Positions 23,270 to 33,600 of a stretch of DNA of 64,000 nt are shown here, in pieces. The position numbers and the translations under genes were made by a program. The stretch spans positions 117,111,413 to 117,175,412 of the forward strand of contig CM077593.1 in the NCBI GenBank assembly GCA_039654915.1, given 5' to 3'. Origin of the DNA: Aquilaria yunnanensis. Lineage: Eukaryota; Streptophyta; Magnoliopsida; Malvales; Thymelaeaceae. The notes under the pieces are model-generated. The model saw nothing but the letters and a program-made list of their open reading frames with translations, was not told the DNA's origin and searched no databases. How positions within the stretch are numbered: position 1 is the first letter of the stretch; each line of letters starts with the position of its first letter.

Positions 23270-24655
23270 ATTTGTTTGAAATGAAATTGAAACATTCACA
23301 ACATATTTGGAATGAAATGGAAACATTCACAACTAGTTTGCAATGAAAGGAAAACGTTCACAACTTGTTTGGAGTGAAATGGAAACATCCACAACTAGTT
23401 TGGAATGAAATGAAAACATAAACAATATATTTGGAATGAAAGGAAAACATTCACAACTTATTTGGAATGAAATGGAAACCTTCACAACTAGTTTCGAATG
23501 AAATGGAAACATTCACAACTTGTTTAGAATGAAATGCAAATATTGACAACTTGGTTGCAATGAAATAAAAACATTCACAACTTGTTTGGAATAAAATGAA
23601 AACATTCACAACTTGTTTGGAATGAAATGAAAACATTGACAACTTGTTTGGAATGAAATAGAAAAATTCACAACTTATTTGGAATGAAATGGAAACATTC
23701 ACAACTTCTTTGAAATGGAATGGAAACATTCACAACTTGTCTGAAATGAAATGAAAACATTTACAACTTGTTCGGAATGAAATCGAAATATTCGCAACTT
23801 GTTTGGAATGAAATGAAAACATTCACAACTTGTTTGGAATAAAATGAAAACATTCACAACTTGTTTGGAATAAAATGAAAACATTGACAACCTATTTGGA
23901 ATGAAATAGAAACATTCACAACTTATTTGGAATAAAATGGAAACATTCACAACTAGTTTTGAATGAAATGGAAATATTCATAACTTTTGTGGAATGAAAT
24001 CAAAACATTCACAACTTATTTGGAATGAATTGGAAACATTAACAACTTATTTGGAATGAAACAGAAACATTCACAACTTGTTTGAAATGAAATGGAAACA
24101 TTAACAACTTGTTTGAAATGAAATGGAAACATTCACAACTTATTTGGAATGAATGGAAATGTTCATAACTTGTTTGAAATGAATGGAAACCTTTACAACT
24201 TGTTTGGAATGAAATGGAAACATTCACAACTAGTTTGGAATGAAATGGAAACATTCACAACCTGTTTGAAATGAAATAGAAACATTCACAACTTGTTTGG
24301 AATAAAATGAAAACATTCACAACTAGTTTCGAATGAAATGGAAAAATTTATAACTTGTTTAGAATGAAATGAAAACATTCACAACTAGTTTCGAATGAAA
24401 TGGAAACATTCACAACTAGTTTCGAATCAAATCAAAACATTCACAACTTATTTGGAATGAATTGAAAACCTTTACAACTTGTTTGGAATCAAAATGGAAA
24501 GATTTATAACTAGTTTTAAATGAAATGGAAACATTCACAACTAGTTTGAATGAAATGGAAACATTCACAACTTGTTTGGAATGAATTGGAAACCTTAACA
24601 ACTTGCTTGGAATGAAATGGAAACATTCACAACTTGTTTGGAATAAAATTGACAC
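23270..24655. repeat. 31-bp minisatellite array (about 44 units)
   Basis: The array is built of units of about 31 bp, with a consensus close to ACATTCACAACTTGTTTGG followed by AATGAAATGGAA. Units vary by substitutions and 1-bp indels. Because 31 is not a multiple of 3, minus-strand translations cycle with a period of 31 residues (three units), producing several long open frames (for example 23451-23729, 23699-23950). The array starts immediately after the 5' LTR and stops just before the pol remnant. Confidence 0.95.
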
Positions 24656-24731
24656 TCTATTAAAGCATAATCGTAAAAATTGTAAGATTGTTTGTACACC
24701 TTAAAAGTTTACACTTCTGAATGAGTCATTC

Positions 24732-26337
24732 ATGATGATTTCAGAAGATTGCGAACAAGATCCTAGAACCTATGAGGAGGCAATGAACGATCTTGATAGG
24801 GATAGATGGATTGATGCTATAAATTCAAAAATGGATTCTATGCATAAGAATCAAGTCTGGACTCTCATAGATCCACCAACCAATATTAAGACTATTGGTT
24901 GTAAATGGGTTTATAAGAAAAAACGGGGACTTAATGGAAAAGTGGAAATCTTCGAAAGAAAGATTAGTGGCAAAGGGGTAAAATCAAAAGGAAGAGATTG
25001 ATTATAAGGATACCTTTTCACCAATAGTCTTGTTTAAACCCATCAAGATTCTGTTAGCCATGGCTGCATACTATGACTACGAGATATGGTAGATGGATGT
25101 GATAGCTGCCTTCTTGAATGGGTATCTTAGAGAAGATATCTATATGAACCAACCTGCAAGATTTGTATCTAGTAGGGAGGAACAGTTAGTATGCAAACTG
25201 AATAGTTCCATTTATGGACTTAAACAGGCTTCTAGAACTTGGAACATCCATTTTGATGAGATGGTCAAACAATTTGGCTTCTCACAAAATTCAGATAACG
25301 CTTGTGTCTATAAGAAGACAAAAGGGAGTGCTATGACATTTCTTGTCCTATGTGTTAATGATATTCTACTCATTCAGAATGATGTAAAAATGTTATCAAC
25401 AGTGAAGCTATGGTTGTCTGCTTATTTTTCTATGAAGGATTTGGATGAGGTATCATATATCCTTGGTCTTAAGCTATATAGGGATAGAAGTCGAAGGTTG
25501 TTAGGGCTATCTTAATCTACTTACATTGATAAGATCGTGACTAAGTTCAACATACAGGATTCCAAGAAAGGCTTTGTGCCTTCTTGCCATGGAATCATCC
25601 TTTTCAAAAAGATGTCTCCTAAGACTGATGAGGAAATGGATAAAATGAAACACTGCCCTTATGCTTCCGCTGTAGGCAACATCATGTATGTAATGTTATG
25701 TACTAGGCCCGATACAACACAAGTTGTGAGTGTTGTAAGTAGGTACCAGTCCAACCCTGGGGAAGGTCATTGGACCGCTATTAAGAATATCCTAAAAATA
25801 TCTTAACAGAATAAAGCATTATTGTTTAGTCTATAGTGGTGGTTCATTGGAAGTAAAAGGATATGTTGATTCTGACTTCCAATCTGATCTAGATGATGGT
25901 AAGTCAAATTCTGGATTCATCTATGGACTGAATGGTGGGGCCTTCAGTTGGAGGAGCTTCAAGCAAAGTATTGTAGCTGACTTTACAACCGAGGCAAAAT
26001 ACATTGCTGCTTCTGCAGTAGCAAAAGAGGCTATTTGGATCAATAGGTTCATTCAAGAACTTGGAGTTGTTCCAAGTATAGAATCTTCGATTACTTTATA
26101 CTATGATAACACTGGGACTATTGCATAAGTCAAAAAGCCCCGTGCTCATCATCGCATAAAGCACATACAGAGGAAATTTTACTTGGTAAGAGAAATTGTC
26201 AAAAGAGGAAATGCAAGTATCACAAAGATTGCTTCAGCGGAGAACGTGACAGACCCACTAACGAAAATGTTGTCTCAAAAGATTTTTAAGAAACATGTAA
26301 AAGAAATGGGTCTTAGAATAGTTGCTGATTGGCTTTG
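24732..26337 (+). pseudogene. Copia pol remnant: reverse transcriptase and RNase H, inactivated
   Basis: Four consecutive plus-strand segments (24732-25001, 25093-25515, 25537-25806, 25847-26128) give the C-terminal half of a Copia polyprotein. Recognisable pieces are CKWVYKKK, MDVIAAFLNGYL, IYGLKQASRTWN, YILGLKLYRD, the RNase H start YVDSDFQSDLDD, and a C-terminal tail ending in ADWL. It is broken by a frameshift near 24960-25000 and by in-frame stops near 25090, 25513, 25804 and 26126. The catalytic YVDD box reads CVND. It cannot encode a working enzyme. Confidence 0.9.
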
Positions 26338-26354
26338 AGTCGCAAGTAAGAGAT

Positions 26355-27518
26355 TGAAAGATTTATTATGCTCATCAAAGCCAAGTTAAACTTTGTTAAT
26401 TGATGTAATGAAGCTATGTGATTCTTCTTTAAGTTATATTATTATTTTATCTCGTACTATAATAAACCCATGAAACTATATTATATATGAATTGATGGAT
26501 AATGGAGATCATGCCACATAGGACCTGGTTTATCTTTATAGTTCCTAAAAGGTGTTCACAATCCATGAGCATATACATGTGTTATTGCTCATAAAATATT
26601 GCACATATGACAATACTTTATGAGATAGAGTAATTTGTCTCAATCACTGGAATAATGATTCATAATGTATATATGAATATTTATGGAGATAAATATTTGA
26701 ACAAGACCAAATCAATTACTCTTAGACCTTCAACTGTTGAGAAAAAGTAAATATTATTTATTCCATCAACGTGAAAATAATATGAATTTAAATGTATACA
26801 TTATGTGATTTTGATATGTCAACCAATGATGCCTAATATAGGATATACTTAGGCACATTGGATTACATAAATGTTAATATGTTAAGTTCATGATTATTCA
26901 AAATGGAATTCACCATTCTTAAAGTAAATAGTGAATATTGTGGAGTATGTCTCTTAATTTTTTGGATTAAGAAATCCATGTGGTTAATTTAGAAAAATAT
27001 TTTTTTCAGAAATATTATTTTCTATATAAAATTATATATAGATTTTATAAATATTTTTCTAAATTATTTGAAGTTTTGATAAACTTGAAGAAATGTGCAC
27101 ATACTTGATTCTGTATTTGACAGTGCCACGATTTAAATGTGGTTGGTCAAGTCCGAATTATGTGCAACAATATTGGACAATGAATGGAATATAATAAAAT
27201 AGGTACTTGTGAATTATCTCTGAATTCCTGAAAGATTTTGCAAGGTTGTACAAAATGTTATATTGACTTGTAAACAAAAAAATAGTTGGGGACTAATTTG
27301 ACAGGATTAAGAGATCTCAAGAGATCCCACGCCATCTTCTGATCTCTACCCGAGTTTGCCTATAAAAGAGTTGCTATACATTGATAACAATATACAACAT
27401 AAGTGACATGTGTGAATTGTAGTGCAACCTGGAAATAGAGAATTCGAGCATGTGAAACTTGGAAAATTTTGTACTTCTGAAATTTCAAAAATAAGGTACC
27501 AGTGTAATTATTTTTGCA
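26355..27518 (+). repeat. 3' LTR of the Copia element
   Basis: 1164 bp partner of 22076-23269, preceded by the polypurine tract at about 26345-26354. Confidence 0.85.
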
Positions 27519-28051
27519 ATTTGATCCTGGTGCATGCTAATTTAATAGCGTGAAATAGGTTCAGATTCCCAACAGTTGCATGTCTGGTATGGACTTTGAG
27601 ATGATCAAAGTAAAGCCACAATGTCGAAACAAAAACAAATAAGCGGAAAAGTACTGAGAGGAAGATTGTTATATGTACAAGTTGGTGAGGCAAAAGTTTT
27701 AGGGAAAAATGTTAGAGGAACAAAAGTAGATATTTTCTCTTTTTGTTTATAATGGTGATTAACGAAGTTAGATTTTCAAGGGTAACTGTAGGTAATTGAA
27801 AAATGGGGGACACGAGGGTAGGTTTGACTTAACCTTGGAAAGGCCTTGGTAACTTTCCCTTTTAAGAATCGAGCACTTATACATAATGCAAATTGTGTAC
27901 TCATTTTAACTAATCAAAGCTTTAGATCAAACCCATGTGAAGTACTGATGTATTATGAAAATCGTGCATTTATTTCAACTAATCAAAAGTGTTGACCATT
28001 GGCAAATTTTACCCAAAATTTGGGGAAAAATGTTGACCATTCTTCAAAATA

Positions 28052-28290
28052 CTATCCAAGGCTCTCACCAAAGATGATTTCAAATGGACTAATGTGTACA
28101 AAAAGGCATTCAAGGAACTAAAAGATCAACTACATGAGTTACCAGCCAACCCTAAGCAACCAACTTGGGGGAGCCACTGGTGTTGTATATCTCAATAAAC
28201 TCGAAAGCTCTAAGCTCGGTCCTTGTCTAAGAAGATGGGAATAAGGAACAATGTCCAATGCTAGTCACCCAAAAGGGCCAAAATCAACAT
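28052..28290 (+). pseudogene. Ty3/Gypsy pol relic (RT-RNase H junction)
   Basis: A plus-strand frame reads LSKALTKDDFKWTNVYKKAF and continues with an ELKDQL motif. This matches the layout of the reverse transcriptase connection region of Gypsy polyproteins (F-x-W-T...KAFxxLK). Further on, after frame breaks, the string SKALSSVLV appears, resembling the start of RNase H. No other Gypsy part or LTR is visible nearby. It sits at the junction between the two duplicated segments. Confidence 0.5.
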
Positions 28291-28499
28291 AGTTATTGAG
28301 CTACCTTTTCCAACAACTAATTCATTCACCCTTGTAATTTTCCAAGATTAACTAATGGACCTATATTGATAGACGGATTTTATAAATTTTGTTTAATTTT
28401 TTTTTTTTTAGTGCAACAATTGGTGCAATTAATATCAGAGTTAGATTGGTTGTTTATGTTCACTCGAGTTATATAAAAAGGGGTCAAATTCATCCTAAG

Positions 28500-30628
28500 T
28501 AATGTGAACTTTAAGTGTGATATTATCTTTACCGGCGTTAGGTTTACTAGAAATCATGTTTTTAAATTTAAAAAGTGAAAATAAAACAAAAAAAATATTT
28601 TAAAATAACATAAAATCTGCTTTTTGGCATGATTTGAGCTGATAAAACTTTAGTTGTTTTCATTTTTTTTATTTTTTTAACCTTCACTAAATCAATGGTT
28701 AAACTTTTAGTACTTAGAATCTTTCTGTTTACTCTATTCATCTCCAGATTTTACCTTGAATTTTTACTCCTAATTTTTTCTTTTTTTGTTACCTTTTTTT
28801 GTGTAAATGATTAAACACCCCTAATAATTATTAAAATTTTTGTTGGATAAAGGTCAGACCCCAAATTTTAGTCAAATCAAAATTTCAATTACTGTATTTG
28901 ATTTTATGAAAAATATTTCGTTAGTTAATGATCGCTATTAATTATATTTTTACTTAATATTAATATAGATTGAACTGCAATAACATGAATCTCGTTTATT
29001 CTAGGAATTGGGTACTTTGCTTGTATGAGTCGAAATAAGAACAAAGTAAAGAAAGAGGAAAGCCTTGCCCTTGGTGACCCAGTTGTTACATGAGAAAAGT
29101 GAGGCGCCTTGTGGTCCTGTTCTGAGGTTTTGGGCCCCAGATCAGATCAGAAGTTTTGAAATACGAAATTTTATATTGAGCTACGTTTTCATATTTTCGA
29201 CTAGAAAAACGAGGATAGTACTTTATGAAATCAGTAAACAAGGTTAAAAAAAAGAAGGGAAATTGGAAAAAGATGAAGAGAAAGAGAAAGAGGAGCTAGC
29301 CATTTAATAATCCAAAGTATGCTCATAGCACCTAAACTATGGAATTCACTTTAGTGTTTTGGGGAAATCTATGCCCGTTGTCATCGGATCCAACTCCTCT
29401 GTACCAGTTTTTCCTTATCTCCCTACCCTATCTTCATGCCACGGATCTCATTTAACTGAAACTTAATTAACATTGTTCCTAAAGCAAATGGATGAAAACT
29501 GAAATTTTACTTCCGTTGAACAAATCCTAAAAGAAAACTTTAAATCTATCTCCACAAGACTCCACACTAGGCAGTGAGCATTAACAAGCAAGGGTGAATG
29601 GATCTCTTAGTTGGCTTCATTTAAAAAAAAAATTGCTTGTTCAAATCGGTTCTCAACTTGAATCCATAAGCAGCAAAAACGTTTGGATTAGGGAAAATGC
29701 ACATAAATTGTGTCATTATTGATTCTTAAACTATTTATAAATAATGTTGTCATTTTATCCTAACAATAAAAAAGTTATTGTCCCTTTTTAAAAATTTTCA
29801 TTACAATTAAAAGTGAGCCATATATACAAAATATATATATATATATATATTAAACCAATTAACTAGAAGATACTAAATAATAATAAAGGATATACTGAAG
29901 AGATGACTTCTAAATATCATCCATATGACATGAAACAAAAGGAACACGACCTTAAAGAAAAATACGGATGAAATTACCCACTAATGTACCTAGATTAAAC
30001 AAACTACTAATAATCTCATCAATTGTCAAAGAAACTAACTAACTGTCCACACTTCCAACAAAAAATCAAAAGGATGGAAATAGATTAATTGTTTTATTAA
30101 TTCTTCCTGAACTGAGATTTTCCGAGGTTGCCAATACTCATTTTCTTGCAAATTGGTGCTTTGTTTCAGCTAAGCCCTAAGCAGCTGCTAAGGCCAAAGG
30201 AATTATAAATATTCACCTGACATTGCTTTCTTGGAAAGTGGAAGAAATTTTTAAAGTTAAAACACACAATGACCTAGATAAACTCAAAAGCAAAAAAGAA
30301 ATGATTGGTTAATTAATATATGTGGATAATACGTTGTTCCTTTTTATATATCACACTTCCAATATGTTTTCATAACCCGGGAACCAATAAAACGCGGTGA
30401 AGCGAATAGTTAAATCAAAGACTAGCCGCCCTTGCTATTCACCACATTTAATAGTAGCTAGTTTATTATTTTAGGGGCCCTAGCTAGCTCATCCAGTCCC
30501 GTATGATTAATTAAGCACAAAGTAAAGAATTTCTTCAGAGATGGGGGAAGAACTTTGTTCCTTGAGTGAGAATCACATAACGCAAACATGCATGGGTCCA
30601 GTCCATTTCTGATATTGCTTTTGCCATG
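28500..30628. other. Upstream region of gene B
   Basis: No gene. Blocks at 28495-28615, 29000-29330 and 30250-30625 match the upstream region of gene A. The stretch 28620-28980 and much of 29600-30240 have no clear counterpart there. A TA microsatellite lies at about 29830-29850. The open frame at 29065-29247 falls in a shared non-coding block and is not conserved as protein in the other copy. Confidence 0.5.
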
Positions 30629-30636
30629 TATAAATA
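30629..30636 (+). promoter_or_regulatory. TATA box of gene B
   Basis: TATAAATA lies 52 bp before the start codon at 30688, in DNA that aligns with the TATA region of gene A. Confidence 0.6.
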
Positions 30637-30687
30637 AATACAGGAATTAGTGTGACAAAGAAGAAGTCGATATATCGGACCAATTAA

Positions 30688-33600
30688 ATGGGTGGGGCTT
30701 CTAGTGTCAGACGTCTTTGGCGGTTGCTCCTCCTGCTCCTGCTCCTGCTCCTGCCTCTGGTCTGCGTCAGCCCGAACGTGTTGACTGTACAATCATGTAA
30801 TTTTGAAGATTGCTCCTCGGCTGTTACGGGCTGCCTGCCTTGCGAGGAAGGTAATCAATATATATATATGAGTTGGGGATTCAATAGGTACTTAATTCAT
30901 CTGTACAAATTAATTAAAGATTTATTTTAAGCGATTAACTAAAAGATTTTATATATTTTGGTGGGAATTAATATTGGACAGTGGCTGCTGCTCAGAATTT
31001 GCTCAATGCTCTGGGTGTGGGTGCCCAGCAATCTGTCGACCGAGATTTCTGTACAAACCTTGATTCTACAGTTCAGAATTTTGTGATTTTCAGATGTAAT
31101 TGCAGTATAGACGGGCAATGCCACATCATCAGCATGTATGCCCTCTCTATGCTTCATTTGGCAAAAGCCTTAACATTTAGTATGAGATGTCTAATTCAAA
31201 CACAATATATATATATATATGCACGATAGCTTTTAACGTCTGAAATTAAATTGGGAGGTATGAACGTCGATCACAATTCATAATTAATTAACGGCTGATA
31301 AATTTTTGTGACAGAACAAAGAGCACAGTACAGTTGAGTGGAACGATTCCTGCAATTGTATCTCGCTTCACCTATTTAACAAGTTTGTGAGTATAATTAT
31401 CCAAAGGCTACGGTTTGGATTAATTCCCATTAATTTTAATTAATTATTAATTCATATACTTGACCTCTTATTATGTGATTTAATTTCCTCACTGGCTGTT
31501 AACAGAGATCTATCCTTCAACCTACTCAATGGCTCCATTCCAGACTCCTTGGGGAATTTGTCCAACCTTCGGACACTGTGAGTTGTAGGAATATTAATAC
31601 TATATATAAATATTAAAGGTTTAGTTGAACTCTTACTCTATTTATTTGATTTGGAATAATTCGGAGCTCAAAATTCTTTATTCAGTTCGATTAATTAAGA
31701 TTTCAATTATTGAAATCTCAATGGGATAAATTAGTTATTAATAATTAGTAGTGTGTGTCTTTTAATTCGTGAGTCAAAAATAAAGTAAATTGCTTACTTT
31801 TTCGCATGTTAAGGGAGACGAGTTTTTTTTTTTCTCAAACAGAAGCAGCCGTACACCATTATTCCCAAATAGAGCTAGTTTTAATCTTATCTATCAAAAG
31901 AAAGTGCTTCTTTGGTGACCTCAACCAGAATGACCGAACAAAATAACTTTAAAAAAATAACTTCTACGAAGGGCTCCTTGTTTTTCCAAAAATAAACAAT
32001 AAAAAGGTTCCTTAGAATATTTTTTTCATGACATCCTATGATGTTATATAATTTAAAGATGGTTATTATAATATCAAGAAACACTTGAACAATTTTTTCT
32101 AAGCAAATACTTTTCATAAATATATATTTTTTTATTTTCTTAGAAAAATAAAAAATTAGGTTTTGAAAAAAAAAAAGGTTTAGTCAATGCTTTTAAATAA
32201 TTTAACATATGAACTTTTAAATGATGTAAAATTTTAGAACTAATAGGAAAATAATAACATTTTTTGAAATATTGAAAAAATAAGATCATTAAAAATGAGT
32301 TACAAGATACGAAGCTTGTTCGAGATACAGGTTTAATTTTATTACCAATGAATTATTGATTGCATAAAGGAAGGGAAGCACCTCCTACTTTATAGCCTTA
32401 TTATCGCCTTTAGAGTCCCATAAACTGAAAAATAGTCACATTAATTTCAAGGAAAAATGATAAGTTTAACTAAAAATTTTTGTTTGACCCCACTTTAACC
32501 ATCTATTAGCATGCTTATATACAAGATATGATTTCTAGACAAAATCGAGTTATACTAATTTTAAAATGAATTATCATATATTAAATTATTTTATAACATT
32601 TGTACTAGTTAACTAATTTTAATGCACAGATACCTTGGTGAACTATATATTTAGCAATAAGATGCTATTACCGTACTAGCAAGGGGATTAGCTACTTAAT
32701 ATAAAAAATAAATTTTAATTGGTTTTACAATACCCTGCCCGAACATGCATACTCATAAAGAAGACATGAAGGTAGTAGGAATTTAGCTGAATATGCCCTA
32801 AATCTATCTTATTAACATCCCTATTAGTAAGTTAATCATATACCTACCCTCGAACTATTTTATACAAAATTAAAAATTTATGGAAGATGAAATTGGATTA
32901 CATCCCAAAAATGATCTTCAATCTTACAATTTATTCCATGAGTATTTATCTTCTATTTTAAAGCTTTATTTTCTAGATATTTTATATTATTCAAAAGTAA
33001 AATCATAAAGTACTTAAAAGTTATTGTTATTTTTTTCTTAAAAAGAATACTTTTAGTTTTACGAAAAATGATCCAAGAACATTTACAAAAAGTTACTTTC
33101 AAAAAAAATACTTTACAATGTTTTATTTAATATTTTAAAACATAACTTTGGAATAATATATAATTGTTGTAAAAGGGAAAAAATTACTCATCTGACCTTT
33201 TACAATAAGTTTTGAAGTTTATTTAACATTTTCCACGTTTGAATAACCCATATTTGGTAAATAAGATCAATACTATCCCTAGTAAAGAATTATAATTTGT
33301 AACTATTCTTGTTACGGAAAAAAAACTCTAAAGTAGATGTTAGATTTTGGTTTGTTGCGGCTAGACGACATCGAAACGGTTACTTAAAATATTACAAGAG
33401 ATATTTTATAACCTAGTCTACCTTACACCCTATGACGCAACCTGTCCTGCCCATGATCACTAAGAATTCGGGGAAATTCCCAAGTTTTGGTTCATAATTG
33501 TCGGTTTCTATGCTTGTGATAAAAAGTAATGCACGTGAACTAAACTTACTAACCTAGATACTAGCATTAAATAATGCATGATTTGTTTTAGCATAAAATT

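Larger units (their letters stand above)
22076..27518 (+). mobile_element. Degenerate Ty1/Copia LTR retrotransposon, with minisatellite in place of gag-integrase
   Basis: Two LTRs (22076-23269 and 26355-27518) begin TGAAAGATTTATT and end in CA. Between them lie a 31-bp minisatellite array (about 23270-24655) and a broken reverse transcriptase-RNase H region (24732-26337). A purine-rich tract AAGTAAGAGA precedes the 3' LTR, as expected. There is no primer-binding site, gag, protease or integrase. No 5-bp target duplication is evident (CTTGC left, ATTTG right), so it may be old or rearranged. It interrupts the Mutator-like element and is therefore younger than that insertion. Confidence 0.85.
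21033..27868. mobile_element. Mutator-like element with gene cargo (Pack-MULE-like), split by a Copia element
   Basis: The element is 21042-27859, flanked by a perfect 9-bp duplication TTTTAAGAA (21033-21041 and 27860-27868). The terminal inverted repeats are about 105 bp. Left and reverse-complemented right share GTGTCCCCCATTTTTCAA and GAAAATCTAACT. Removing the nested Copia element (22076-27518) leaves about 1.4 kb, a normal Pack-MULE size. The interior holds GC-richer gene-like sequence (about 21340-21660) and a minus-strand exon-like segment (21727-21900). The duplicated copy near 46735 lacks this insertion, with its AT-rich flank continuing directly. Confidence 0.85.
1620..28000. repeat. 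Tandem segmental duplication, copy 1 (carries gene A)
   Basis: This block matches 28440-46900 in the same order and orientation. It covers upstream DNA, promoter, all 25 exons, large parts of the introns, the 3' flank and a distal AT-rich tract (27869-28000 resembles 46735-46880). Copy 1 is longer mainly because of three insertions missing from copy 2: 1773-4187, about 18905-20688, and 21042-27859. Boundaries are approximate because they were judged by eye. Confidence 0.75.

Noticed and set aside
23451..24655. Several minus-strand open frames of 70-92 codons as a repetitive protein family
   Set aside because: They are translations of the 31-bp minisatellite in rotating frames, with no start context or conserved codons.
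23270..24655. The regularly spaced repeats as a CRISPR array
   Set aside because: The units are contiguous with no unique spacers, and the DNA is clearly plant nuclear.
24732..26128. Copia frames as an active or domesticated polyprotein
   Set aside because: Multiple in-frame stops, a frameshift, loss of the catalytic YVDD (reads CVND) and absence of gag-integrase.
29065..29247. 60-codon frame upstream of gene B as a regulatory upstream gene
   Set aside because: The homologous block upstream of gene A does not keep the frame, and it is about 1.4 kb before the TATA box.
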